From Limnoglobus sp043780595 (GTDB lineage Bacteria > Planctomycetota > Planctomycetia > Gemmatales > Gemmataceae), in the NCBI GenBank assembly GCA_043780595.1, contig JAYWCL010000141.1, positions 1-19,475 on the forward strand: a DNA stretch of 19,475 bases. The letters run 5' to 3'. Position numbers and translations under genes: made by a program. Positions 1 through 6,876 of the stretch are shown here, in pieces; positions within the stretch are counted from its first letter, which is position 1, and each line of letters opens with the position of its first letter. Below the pieces are notes generated by a model that made no database searches, was not told the origin of the DNA, and saw only the letters and a program-made list of their open reading frames with translations.

Positions 1-175
1 CCTCGCCACCGCCCGAAACCCCCACGCTACTCGCGCCCCCCGCGAGCCCGTAAACGTACGCACCTGCTACCCAAAACTACCGCGATTTGAACCATGCCAA
101 AAATTGATTAACTGTCCCGTTAAAACCACACGGGTGATCGACGCCGCTCGCCAAGTTTACTCGCTCCGCTTTTCC
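1..175. other. Leader region upstream of the nuo promoter
   Basis: I see no convincing gene here. One reading frame is open from the left edge to a TAA at 51-53 and encodes a proline-rich tail (ending APPASP). It could be the last 16 codons of an upstream gene, but it is too short to call. Positions 65-98 hold a 34-base motif that recurs before nuoI. A short hairpin with arms CCCGT (116-120) and ACGGG (130-134) could be a weak structure or the end of an upstream transcript; no T-run follows it. Confidence 0.4.
65..98 (+). repeat. Short dispersed repeat, copy 1 (upstream of nuoA)
   Basis: This 34-base stretch begins TGCTACCCAAA and ends with TGCC. It matches 11235-11268 at 28 of 34 positions without gaps. 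Both copies lie in gaps directly upstream of a nuo segment (nuoA here, nuoI in the other). It could be a small repeat family or a regulatory motif, and the sequence alone does not decide. Confidence 0.5.
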
Positions 176-204
176 TTGACCCGAACCGCGTGCGTCGCTA
201 TACA
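176..204 (+). promoter_or_regulatory. Predicted sigma-70-type promoter of the nuo operon
   Basis: A -35 box TTGACC (176-181) and a -10 box TATACA (199-204) are separated by exactly 17 bases. The -35 matches consensus at five of six positions and the -10 at four of six. Transcription would start near 211, leaving a leader of about 90 bases before nuoA. It is the best promoter-like sequence I found and sits where the first gene of the operon needs one. Planctomycete promoters are poorly characterised, so the call rests on the general bacterial consensus. Confidence 0.55.
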
Positions 205-259
205 TTCAGTGTTGAATTGTGTGGCCTCGACGATTGTCGGGGCTTCTTTCGGCGTAGGC

Positions 260-277
260 TTGTGAACTTTTTCACAA
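260..277. promoter_or_regulatory. Perfect palindrome resembling a Crp/Fnr-family operator
   Basis: Arms TTGTGAA (260-266) and TTCACAA (271-277) form a perfect inverted repeat. Inside it lies TGTGA-N6-TCACA (261-276), which is exactly the Escherichia coli CRP half-site arrangement. It lies about 50-65 bases downstream of the predicted transcription start and 22 bases before the nuoA ATG. A bound regulator there would act as a roadblock to transcription; alternatively the RNA could form a small hairpin next to the nuoA ribosome site. The match is seen in the sequence; binding is inferred. Confidence 0.45.
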
Positions 278-299
278 AGTCCGTTGGCTGAGGGCCACC

Positions 300-755
300 A
301 TGTCGATTCCCTCTCCGGTCGTTACACCCGCTGGCATCGAACCCGCGTTCGATATCGTGGCGTATTACCCATTGCTGCTTTATGTTGCGGCAATTGCGGG
401 CCTCGCGATGACGATGCTCGCGGCGACGCACATCGGCTACCTGTTGCCGTTCATTAAGCCGCAAAAGCCGACCAAAGTGAAGCAGATGCCGTACGAGTCC
501 GGGATGGACCCGATCGGCTCCGCACGAATGCAGTTCGACGTGAAATTTTACCTGATCGCGATTCTGTTCCTCGTATTCGACGTGGAATTGCTGTTCCTGT
601 ATCCGTGGGCGGTGATCGCGTATTCGGGTGGCGGCGATCCGCACTGGCAACAAGTGTTTGGTGGTATCGTGTTCGTCGAAATCCTCGTTTTCTTGGCGAC
701 ACTCGTCATCGCGTATGCGTATGCGTGGCGGAAAGGGGTCTTCGAATGGCGATGA
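300..755 (+). CDS. nuoA: NADH-quinone oxidoreductase subunit A (NuoA)
   Basis: NuoA is a small membrane subunit of complex I that helps anchor the peripheral arm near the quinone site. The 151-residue product is the usual length. It has three membrane segments, at about residues 22-47, 82-106 and 117-142. The family signature is clear: YESGMDP in the first loop, then FDVKFYLIAILFLVFDVE leading into the second helix, where the conserved acidic residues of the family lie. The ATG at 300 follows a GAGGG ribosome site (290-294) with five bases of spacing. It is the first gene of the operon, and its end overlaps nuoB by ten bases, which suggests coupled translation. Nothing about the protein looks unusual. 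Confidence 0.97.
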   Translation: MSIPSPVVTPAGIEPAFDIVAYYPLLLYVAAIAGLAMTMLAATHIGYLLPFIKPQKPTKVKQMPYESGMDPIGSARMQFDVKFYLIAILFLVFDVELLFLYPWAVIAYSGGGDPHWQQVFGGIVFVEILVFLATLVIAYAYAWRKGVFEWR

Positions 756-1333
756 AGATCGACGAAAATGTCTTCGTAAGCAACCTCGACGCGCTGGCCA
801 GTTGGGTGCGGAAACATAGCCTGTGGCCGATGCCATTCGCGACGGCGTGTTGCGGTATCGAACTCATGGCCACGGCGAGCAGCCGTTACGACATCTCGCG
901 ATTCGGCAGCGAGGCGATGCGATTTAGCCCCCGGCAGTGCGATGTGATGATCGTGGCGGGCCGCGTGGTCATGAAGATGGTGCCCGTGATGCAGCGGATT
1001 TGGCTACAAATGCCCGAACCGAAATGGTGCATCAGCATGGGTGCGTGTGCGAGTAGCGGCGGCGTATTCGACACGTATGCGGTGGTGCAAGGGATCGACC
1101 GTTTCATCCCCGTCGACGTCTACGTTCCGGGCTGCCCGCCCCGCCCCGAGCAACTGATTCGTGCTGTACTCGACCTGCAAGAAAAGATCCAAGCGACCGG
1201 CACATTGAACGCCCGCGAGTTCGACAAACGCACCGCATACGAAGGCCCCGGCGACCTCGTGAAACAACTCCCGCGCGGCAGCGTCGTCGTCGCGCCCGGC
1301 GACTACCGCACCGGCACGAAAGTCCACCACTAA
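746..1333 (+). CDS. nuoB: NADH-quinone oxidoreductase subunit B (NuoB)
   Basis: NuoB carries the terminal [4Fe-4S] cluster N2, which hands electrons to quinone at the base of the peripheral arm. The 195-residue product has all four expected ligands: adjacent Cys35-Cys36 (ATACCGIE), Cys101 (SMGACASSGG) and Cys130 (VYVPGCPPRPEQ). The frame is open upstream to 605, but that part overlaps nuoA and does not resemble the family. I chose the ATG at 746 because GAAAGGGG (731-738) sits seven bases before it. An ATG at 752, which makes an ATGA overlap with the nuoA stop, is the alternative. The C-terminal tail after about residue 150 is variable in the family. nuoC begins 11 bases downstream. Confidence 0.97.
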   Translation: MAMKIDENVFVSNLDALASWVRKHSLWPMPFATACCGIELMATASSRYDISRFGSEAMRFSPRQCDVMIVAGRVVMKMVPVMQRIWLQMPEPKWCISMGACASSGGVFDTYAVVQGIDRFIPVDVYVPGCPPRPEQLIRAVLDLQEKIQATGTLNAREFDKRTAYEGPGDLVKQLPRGSVVVAPGDYRTGTKVHH

Positions 1334-1344
1334 AGGCGTGTACC

Positions 1345-1842
1345 ATGGCAGCCAATTACCTCGTGCCGCTCCAGCAGAAGTTCGGCGATTCGCTGCGTAG
1401 CGAAGAATTTCGCGACAATCACCGCGTCATCGTGCCTGCCGAAAAGATCATCGACGTGCTGAAGGTGCTCAAGGAGCAATTCGGCTTCAACATGCTGTGC
1501 GATCTCGCGGGGATCGATTACCTCGGTTACCCCGACGCGACCGACCGTTTTGGCATCGTTTACTCGTTGACGAACACCAACACCGGCGAGCGATTGTTCG
1601 TCAAAACCTACGTGAACGACCCCGACCCCGAACTGCCCACGGCTACGAATTTATGGATCGGTGCCGACTGGATGGAACGCGAAATCTACGACATGTTCGG
1701 CGTGACGTTCAGTGGCCACCCGGATCTGCGAAGGATCTTATTACCGACCGAATTCACGAGCTACCCGCTACGAAAAGATTACCCGCTCCGCGGCTTCGGC
1801 GAACGACACAACTTCGAGAAACTGATCCGCTCGGAGGGGTAA
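1345..1842 (+). CDS. nuoC: NADH-quinone oxidoreductase subunit C (NuoC)
   Basis: NuoC (30-kDa-type subunit) is a scaffold protein in the connecting part of complex I and packs against NuoD; it binds no cofactor. The product has 165 residues, typical for an unfused NuoC. The family signature WMEREIYDMFGV followed by the GHPDLRRILLP stretch is present at about residues 111-133. The end of the conserved domain reads YPLRKDYPLRG. The ATG at 1345 is eight bases after AAAGG (1332-1336), which overlaps the nuoB stop. In many gamma-proteobacteria nuoC is fused to nuoD; here they are separate and 306 bases apart, with a block of palindromic repeats between them. Confidence 0.96.
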   Translation: MAANYLVPLQQKFGDSLRSEEFRDNHRVIVPAEKIIDVLKVLKEQFGFNMLCDLAGIDYLGYPDATDRFGIVYSLTNTNTGERLFVKTYVNDPDPELPTATNLWIGADWMEREIYDMFGVTFSGHPDLRRILLPTEFTSYPLRKDYPLRGFGERHNFEKLIRSEG

Positions 1843-1848
1843 TATGCC

Positions 1849-2125
1849 ACGATGGTTACACCATAGCGGACAGAGCGATCTTCAGGTTCAGCACGGTTCT
1901 TCGGTCCTGAAGGGACCGCTCACGTAGCCCATGGTAAAACCATGGGAGGGGGCTGCAACCATCGTAGGTGTGTTCGGGACGTCGCGTCTCGACGACTCGC
2001 CACGACTGGTTTTTGGGGGTGGTTGCCACAGTCCCATGGTTTTACCATGGGCTGATAGAGCGACCCTTTCAGGGTCGGATCTGGTATTCGGTCCTGAAGG
2101 GACCGCTCATGTAGCCCACGGTGGG
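1849..2125. repeat. Cluster of alternating palindromic (REP/BIME-like) repeats
   Basis: The gap between nuoC and nuoD holds four copies of one unit in alternating orientation: a worn reverse copy (about 1849-1888), a forward copy (1902-1946), a reverse copy (2033-2077) and a partly worn forward copy (2089-2125). Each full unit has two hairpins. One has a CGGTCC/GGACCG-type stem (CGACCCT/AGGGTCG in the reverse copy). The other has CCCATGGT/ACCATGGG arms around three bases (1928-1946 and 2033-2051). Positions 1900-1934 and 2088-2122 agree at 33 of 35 bases. Between the second and third units, arms GCAACCA (1955-1961) and TGGTTGC (2020-2026) and a hairpin at 1980-1994 extend the symmetry. This is the layout of REP elements mobilised by RAYT transposases in other bacteria; no such transposase lies in the window. 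Confidence 0.85.
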
Positions 2126-2148
2126 TGCTGGTTATAGAGGTTTTGTTT

Positions 2149-3375
2149 ATGCCGCTGGAAGCACTGGATCCGATGACTGAGGCGGGTGCCGACCGCGAGT
2201 TCTTGTACACGTTGAACTTCGGGCCGCAACACCCTGCGACGCATACGACGTTGCGCCTCATCCTGACGTTGGATGGCGAGACAATTGTGAGGGCGGTGCC
2301 GGATATTGGCTTCTTGCATTCGGGGTTCGAGAAACTCGGCGAAGATCTCGACTTCAATCAATATGTGACCATCGTCGACCGCATGAATTACATCTCGCCG
2401 GTCGCGAACGAGATCGCGTGGCACCACACGGTAGAGAAGCTCATCGGCATCGAGATTACACCACGATGCAAGTACATTCGCACCATCTTGGCAGAACTTG
2501 CACGGATTAGCGATCACCTACTGTGCGTCGGCGCGACGGCACTCGACCTCGGCGGCCTCACCGCGTTTCTGTATGCGTTTAACGAACGCGAAAAAATCTA
2601 TAACATCATCGAACAAGCGAGCGGACAGCGGTTCCACCCGAGTTACACGCGAGTCGGCGGCTTGATGGCCGACGTCACCGATGAATGGATTCAACTCATC
2701 CGCATCTTCGTGGCGAGCTTTCCGAAAGTCCATGCGGACGTTTGCCGGTTGTTGAACCGCAACAAGATCTTCGTCGATCGCACCAAGGGCATTGGTGTAT
2801 TGACGAAAGAAGAAGCGATCAATATGAGTTGCACCGGCCCCGTGGCACGCGCCTCGGGTGTCGTCCGCGACTTACGCAAAGACGAACCGTATTTGGCATA
2901 TGGAGATCTTCAAGATACATTCAAGGTGGCCTGTGCGAAAGCGGGCGACTGCCAGAGCCGGTACTTGGTGCGGATGGAAGAGATGGTGCAGTCGATCCAG
3001 ATCATCAAGGCCGCCGTCGAGAACTTACCGAGTGGCCCGGTGAATGTGTCGGTCGGCGACAAACTCGGCATACCGGACATGGCCTCGACTTACCGCAGTA
3101 TCGAAGGTTTGATCCAGCATTTCGAGCTATTTATGTGGAACCGGCAGTTTGAAACGCCGGTCAACGAAGTCTACGGAGCGAACGAGACTGCGAACGGCGA
3201 ACTCGGCTTTTACATCGTCGCCGATGGCGGCGGCAAAGCCTGGCGCGCCCGCACGCGACCGCCGTCGTTCCTACACTTTTCAATCTTCCCGCACCTTATA
3301 GAAGGCCATCAAATTTCCGATGTGCCCGCCGTGTTGGGGAGCTTGAATATCATCGCGGCGGAGTTGGATAGGTAA
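2149..3375 (+). CDS. nuoD: NADH-quinone oxidoreductase subunit D (NuoD)
   Basis: NuoD (49-kDa-type subunit) forms the quinone-reduction pocket together with NuoB and NuoH. It is related to the large subunit of NiFe hydrogenases but lacks their metal site. The 408-residue product shows FGPQHPATH near the start. His32 and Tyr81 (NYISP) are spaced exactly as the two quinone-head ligands known from the Thermus enzyme (49 residues apart). Later family blocks include YTRVGGLMADV and the C-terminal RTRPPSFLHF. The frame is open from a GTG at 2125, but that codon lies inside the palindromic repeat. I chose the ATG at 2149, eight bases after AGAGG (2136-2140). The repeat ends about 23 bases before the start, so its folding could affect initiation. 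Confidence 0.97.
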   Translation: MPLEALDPMTEAGADREFLYTLNFGPQHPATHTTLRLILTLDGETIVRAVPDIGFLHSGFEKLGEDLDFNQYVTIVDRMNYISPVANEIAWHHTVEKLIGIEITPRCKYIRTILAELARISDHLLCVGATALDLGGLTAFLYAFNEREKIYNIIEQASGQRFHPSYTRVGGLMADVTDEWIQLIRIFVASFPKVHADVCRLLNRNKIFVDRTKGIGVLTKEEAINMSCTGPVARASGVVRDLRKDEPYLAYGDLQDTFKVACAKAGDCQSRYLVRMEEMVQSIQIIKAAVENLPSGPVNVSVGDKLGIPDMASTYRSIEGLIQHFELFMWNRQFETPVNEVYGANETANGELGFYIVADGGGKAWRARTRPPSFLHFSIFPHLIEGHQISDVPAVLGSLNIIAAELDR

Positions 3376-3406
3376 ATAGCTTACAGCGGTCAGCAAGAGA
3401 AGCTTA

Positions 3407-3778
3407 ATGGCAACGAACGTTCTCGACACGATGCAAACGGAGAGCATTGAACAGCGGCTGCCAAGCATTGAAGTTCGTATGTATGCGATTGCCTTCGACA
3501 TGGATATCGAATCGCTAAGTCAACATTATGGCGACCCGTACAACAACGCCTATATGGAAATCCGGCGAGTCCTCGAACGCTTCGGCTTTCGCTGGCAACA
3601 AGGTAGCACGTACTTCGGCGGCGAGAGTGTCAATGCCGTGACATGTGTGATGGCCGCAATGGATTTGTCTCGCAATCTATCGTGGTTTGCACCATCGGTG
3701 CGCGACATACGCATGTTGCGAATTGAAGAAAATAATGACTTGATGCCCGCAGTTCAACAAGCTGCTGAGAGCGAGTGA
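3407..3778 (+). CDS. vapD: VapD-family endoribonuclease embedded in the nuo operon
   Basis: VapD proteins are small Cas2-fold endoribonucleases described from Helicobacter, Haemophilus and others, some as toxins of toxin-antitoxin pairs. The family domain starts at residue 25 (MYAIAFDMD), with Asp31 at the position of the conserved catalytic-site aspartate. YNNAYMEIRR, the QQGSTYFGGES loop, a VNAVTCVMAAMDL helix, a WFAPSVRDIRMLRIEE strand and ENNDLMPAV follow. The product is 123 residues, against about 95 for short members. The extra 24 N-terminal residues depend on the ATG at 3407, which has AAGAGAAG (3395-3402) before it. The ATG at 3479 would give the canonical length but has a poorer ribosome site. 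It starts 31 bases after nuoD and ends two bases before nuoE. No antitoxin-like gene is adjacent. Base composition looks less GC-rich than its neighbours. Confidence 0.85.
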   Translation: MATNVLDTMQTESIEQRLPSIEVRMYAIAFDMDIESLSQHYGDPYNNAYMEIRRVLERFGFRWQQGSTYFGGESVNAVTCVMAAMDLSRNLSWFAPSVRDIRMLRIEENNDLMPAVQQAAESE

Positions 3779-3780
3779 AT

Positions 3781-4263
3781 ATGAGCGTACTGAGCGAAGA
3801 AATCAAGACTCGCATTCGCGACTACATTCCGCGCTATCCGCGTAAGCAAGCGGTAACGTTGCCGGCGCTCCACCTCGTACACGACGAGTACCGTACGGTG
3901 TCGAGCGAGGCGATCGTGGAGATTGCGGAGTTGCTGGATTTGCACCCGTCGGAAGTCCACGATACGATGACGTTCTATGAGTTTTTTAAGGGCGACGGCC
4001 AGAAGCTCGGCGAAACGCGATTGTGGGTCTGTCGCGGTCTGGCATGTATGTTACGCGGCGCGTATGAGTTGATCGATCATTGCGAGAAATCGCTCGATGT
4101 GCGTTGCGGCCAAACGACCGCCGACGGTAAGATCACGCTCGAATTCGCCGAATGCATCGGAGCCTGCGACGGCGCACCCGCATGTTTGAAAGATGATATC
4201 CACGTGATGAATGTCACGACGGAACGAGCGGACACTCTTATATCAGAACTCCAGAAGTCTTGA
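3781..4263 (+). CDS. nuoE: NADH-quinone oxidoreductase subunit E (NuoE)
   Basis: NuoE (24-kDa-type subunit) is a thioredoxin-fold protein carrying the [2Fe-2S] cluster N1a beside the NuoF flavin. The 160-residue product has an N-terminal helical part (YPRKQAVTLPALHLV; HPSEVHDTMTFYEFF). The four ligands are Cys84 and Cys89 (VCRGLACMLRGA) and Cys125 and Cys129 (ECIGACDGAP), the classic C-x4-C and C-x3-C spacing. I chose the ATG at 3781. A GTG six bases earlier (3775) overlaps the vapD stop as GTGA and is an alternative. Either way, translation is probably coupled to vapD, because GAGAGCGAG at the vapD end serves as the ribosome site. Confidence 0.96.
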   Translation: MSVLSEEIKTRIRDYIPRYPRKQAVTLPALHLVHDEYRTVSSEAIVEIAELLDLHPSEVHDTMTFYEFFKGDGQKLGETRLWVCRGLACMLRGAYELIDHCEKSLDVRCGQTTADGKITLEFAECIGACDGAPACLKDDIHVMNVTTERADTLISELQKS

Positions 4264-4265
4264 GT

Positions 4266-4284
4266 TGTTTCAAGAGTTGAAACA
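4266..4284. other. Small hairpin just after nuoE
   Basis: Arms TGTTTCAA (4266-4273) and TTGAAACA (4277-4284) are perfectly complementary around three bases and start three bases after the nuoE stop codon. No T-run follows at once, so it is not a standard terminator. It could stabilise the 3' end of an upstream mRNA segment or weaken readthrough into the hydrolase gene. Confidence 0.5.
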
Positions 4285-4314
4285 GTTGTGAGTCTTTTCA
4301 ATGAGGTACAACAA

Positions 4315-5124
4315 ATGGTTCGTTCTTTTTTGGCGGTCACAATCGCATTGATGCTATTGATTACTACGTCCGGTTGCAACAATAACCCCTCCGTACCTAG
4401 CCCCGCACCCGGTGCCGAGATCGCTAAACCCGCTGTCGTTCCGGCGGAACTCGCGTCGATCGCCCTCGATGTGAAGGCCGCCGGCCTGCACAAATTGCAG
4501 GCCACGGCCCCCACAGGCAAGGTCGTCAAGTATGCCATCTGGGTGCCCAAACAGTTGCCGAAGGACAAGAAGGTGCCACTCGTGATGGCGCTCCATTATG
4601 CGGGCAAGGATACGGATCACTATGGGGCGGGACTGATCGAAGCGCTTTACCAACCCGCATGCGACGAACTCGGCGCGATCATCGTAGCCCCCGACTCGCT
4701 AACCGGCGATGACTGGGACAATCCAACGAACCTGGACTACGTCGCGTGGCTGACTCGGAGTGCGATCCAATCGTATCCGATCGACGAAAAGAAAGTGATT
4801 CTGAGTGGATTCAGCGCCGGTGGCATCGGGACTTGGTTCATTGCCGCGCGGGCGGATGGATTGTTTACCGCCGCTGTACCGGTCGCAGGCAGGCCAAACC
4901 TAAAAGGAGCGGAAATGACGATCCCGCTCTGTGCGGTCCATTCGGAAGCGGACACAATCTGTCTGCCGGGTCCAACGAAGGCAGCGGTTGCGAAATTGTC
5001 GGGCGGCCCTAAGAAGTCGAACATCATTTTGCTGACGGATGGCACCACGCATTATACTGCGGGCGCATATGTAAAGCCCCTCCGCAAAGCGTTTGCCTGG
5101 GTTGTGGGTACATGGAATTCGTAA
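4315..5124 (+). CDS. Secreted lipoprotein alpha/beta hydrolase (esterase-like)
   Basis: This product resembles polyhydroxybutyrate-depolymerase/feruloyl-esterase-type alpha/beta hydrolases; the substrate cannot be told. Residues 1-20 form a signal peptide ending TTSG before Cys21, a probable lipid attachment site, followed by a Pro/Asn-rich linker. The hydrolase core starts at about residue 70 (KYAIWVPKQLP, then VPLVMALHYAG). The nucleophile motif is GFSAGG with Ser167; Asp213 (HSEAD) and His246 (GTTHYT) fit the rest of the triad. The 269-residue length suits one catalytic domain. The ATG at 4315 has GAGG (4303-4306) eight bases before it; the frame extends to a GTG at 4288, which would bury the signal peptide. 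It lies between nuoE and nuoF, 20 bases before nuoF. It is no known part of complex I; the location suggests co-transcription only. Confidence 0.8.
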   Translation: MVRSFLAVTIALMLLITTSGCNNNPSVPSPAPGAEIAKPAVVPAELASIALDVKAAGLHKLQATAPTGKVVKYAIWVPKQLPKDKKVPLVMALHYAGKDTDHYGAGLIEALYQPACDELGAIIVAPDSLTGDDWDNPTNLDYVAWLTRSAIQSYPIDEKKVILSGFSAGGIGTWFIAARADGLFTAAVPVAGRPNLKGAEMTIPLCAVHSEADTICLPGPTKAAVAKLSGGPKKSNIILLTDGTTHYTAGAYVKPLRKAFAWVVGTWNS

Positions 5125-5144
5125 CGCACAGAAGGGGAGTCGCT

Positions 5145-6509
5145 ATGACATTCGAACCGGTACTACTTGCACGGATTGCGAAGCCCAATAGCGGGAAGCT
5201 CGAAGGCTACCGTGCGGATGGTGGCTATGCCACGTTCGAGCGGGTTTTGAAGGAAAAACAGCCACTGGAAGTCGTCACGCAAGTGAAAGACTCAGGGCTG
5301 CGTGGGCGTGGCGGTGCGGGGTTTCCTACGGGGTTGAAGTGGACGTTTTTGCCGAAGGATCACCCCGGCCCGATTTATATGTGCATCAATGCCGACGAGT
5401 CGGAACCGTGTACGTATAACAATCGTATCTTGATGGAGAAAGATCCGCATCAAGTACTCGAAGGTATTATGCTTTCCTGCTACGCGATTAAAAGCCCGTG
5501 CGCGTATTTCTACATTCGCTACGAATATGGTGACGCCTACCGAAACTTGCAGGCCGCCATCGACGAATGCTACGCGGCGGGGATTCTCGGGAAGAACGTC
5601 CTTGGCTCGAACTTCAGCCTCGACATCTACATGCACCGGGGGGCAGGGGCATATATTTGCGGCGAGGAAACGGGCCTCATCGAATCGCTCGAAGGCAAGC
5701 GGGCGTGGCCGCGAATCAAGCCGCCGTTCCCGGCGATCGAAGGCGCGTTCCGCAAACCGACGATTGTGAACAACGTCGAAACGATGGCCTGCGTTACGCA
5801 GATCATGAAGCGCGGCAACGACTGGTTCAAGTCGCTGGGCGTGCCGCCCGACCCGAAGAACCCGCGAGATGCGGGCAGTTACGGGCCGAAATTGTACACC
5901 ATCGCCGGGCACGTCAACGAGCCGAAATGCGTCGAGTTGCCGATGGGCGTGACGTGTCGCGACCTCGTCGAAAAGCACGGCGGCGGCGTCTGGAAGGGCC
6001 GTAAGGCGAAGAGCGTGAACCCTGGCGGCCTCAGTATGGGCTTCATCGATTGCAACTTGAAACTCAAAGACTCGGACCTCACGGAATACGATATCCCCTT
6101 GGATTTCAACGGTCCCGGCCGCGTTGGCTGTCTCGGCCTCGGCACGGCGGCGATCACCGTCGTCGACGATCAAACGAGCATGGTGGACGTCTTGCACAAC
6201 GTCTGCCAGTTCTTCAGCCACGAAAGTTGCGGGCAGTGTACGCCGTGCCGCGAAGGGACCGGCTGGATGCTAAAGATCACCGAACGGCTGCGTCGTGGCC
6301 TCGGTCGCCGCGAAGATCTCGACGTGCTGGTCGATGTCGCCGACCGGATCGGTATCATGCCTGGGACGACGATCTGCGGATTGGCGGACGGAGCGGGTTG
6401 GCCGGTGAAGACCGCCATCCGTAAGTTCCGTTCGGAGTTTGAAGCCGCGATTAAGTCGGGGTCGAAGAGCCAATACGCGAAGCCATTGCAAATGGCGATG
6501 GCGCATTAA
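5145..6509 (+). CDS. nuoF: NADH-quinone oxidoreductase subunit F (NuoF)
   Basis: NuoF (51-kDa-type subunit) binds NADH and FMN and holds [4Fe-4S] cluster N3, the entry point of electrons. The 454-residue product is the usual length. The glycine-rich GLRGRGGAGFPTGLKW (51-66) and GAYICGEETGLIESLEG (168-184) blocks form the nucleotide and flavin site. The N3 ligands are Cys362, Cys365 and Cys368 (ESCGQCTPCREGT) and Cys411 (ICGLADGAGWP). The ATG at 5145 is preceded by GAAGGGGAG (5131-5139) at five bases. The frame continues upstream to 5112 into the hydrolase gene, and I do not think that part is translated. A run of three lipoprotein genes, not nuoG, follows directly, starting 13 bases after the stop. 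Confidence 0.97.
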   Translation: MTFEPVLLARIAKPNSGKLEGYRADGGYATFERVLKEKQPLEVVTQVKDSGLRGRGGAGFPTGLKWTFLPKDHPGPIYMCINADESEPCTYNNRILMEKDPHQVLEGIMLSCYAIKSPCAYFYIRYEYGDAYRNLQAAIDECYAAGILGKNVLGSNFSLDIYMHRGAGAYICGEETGLIESLEGKRAWPRIKPPFPAIEGAFRKPTIVNNVETMACVTQIMKRGNDWFKSLGVPPDPKNPRDAGSYGPKLYTIAGHVNEPKCVELPMGVTCRDLVEKHGGGVWKGRKAKSVNPGGLSMGFIDCNLKLKDSDLTEYDIPLDFNGPGRVGCLGLGTAAITVVDDQTSMVDVLHNVCQFFSHESCGQCTPCREGTGWMLKITERLRRGLGRREDLDVLVDVADRIGIMPGTTICGLADGAGWPVKTAIRKFRSEFEAAIKSGSKSQYAKPLQMAMAH

Positions 6510-6522
6510 GTAAGGACAAATT

Positions 6523-6876
6523 GTGCGATATCTCGAATTGCTTTTGGTCTGCATTGTCTTCGTATCTGGGTGCGCGAAGAAGACCGCCGGCAGTGCCGCG
6601 TCCTCCGCAACAGCAACTTCGTCAGCAGCGAAGCCGTTCGACCAGCGGCACTTGCAGAACTTGCTCTCGAAGACCCATTACGATCTCGCCGAACTCGAGA
6701 CAATGTTCGGTCCGGCGACAAAGATGCCAGTGCCATCGGAGTACGGGAAACTGATCGACACATACTACATCTGGGTGGACTCCAACCAACACAAGGTCGA
6801 AGCTGGGTACGTGGGCGCGAAACTGGAACTGCTGGCCTCGACACCCGCAAACCTCCGACCGAATGGTGTCAAATGA
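6523..6876 (+). CDS. Small lipoprotein 1 between nuoF and nuoG
   Basis: I do not recognise this gene with confidence. The 117-residue product starts with a signal peptide (hydrophobic residues 4-14) ending in the lipobox VSGC, with Cys17 as the lipidated residue. A Ser/Ala-rich linker (to about residue 36) follows. The rest is a small soluble domain (LSKTHYDLAELETMFGPA, then DTYYIWVD and a final strand). That pattern vaguely recalls BamE/SmpA-type lipoproteins, in which a helix and LG-P turn precede strands; this is a guess. The start is a GTG at 6523 with AAGGA just upstream (6512-6516), six bases away. Its stop overlaps the next gene as ATGA (6873-6876), so the two are probably translated together. 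It is only 13 bases after nuoF. Confidence 0.7.
   Translation: MRYLELLLVCIVFVSGCAKKTAGSAASSATATSSAAKPFDQRHLQNLLSKTHYDLAELETMFGPATKMPVPSEYGKLIDTYYIWVDSNQHKVEAGYVGAKLELLASTPANLRPNGVK

Noticed and set aside
3..53. 3' end of an upstream gene at the left edge
   Set aside because: Only 16 codons are visible; proline-rich text in high-GC sequence is not enough to support a gene.
198..836. 212-codon minus-strand frame over the leader, nuoA and nuoB
   Set aside because: It crosses two real genes and the promoter region; composition is Arg-rich and no motif is visible.
1849..2125. CRISPR array in the nuoC-nuoD gap
   Set aside because: Units alternate in orientation, there are too few of them and there are no uniform spacers. 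VapD next door shares the Cas2 fold but is not evidence of CRISPR.
1931..2137. Short plus-strand frame in the nuoC-nuoD gap
   Set aside because: It is made of palindromic repeat sequence; repeated hairpins produce the recurring MVKPWE/MVLPWA-type text without a real gene.
5292..6221. 309-codon open frame on the minus strand opposite nuoF
   Set aside because: It is the antisense of a well-supported gene. The product is Arg/Asp/Val-rich with no domain, as expected from high-GC codon bias, and I see no ribosome site.
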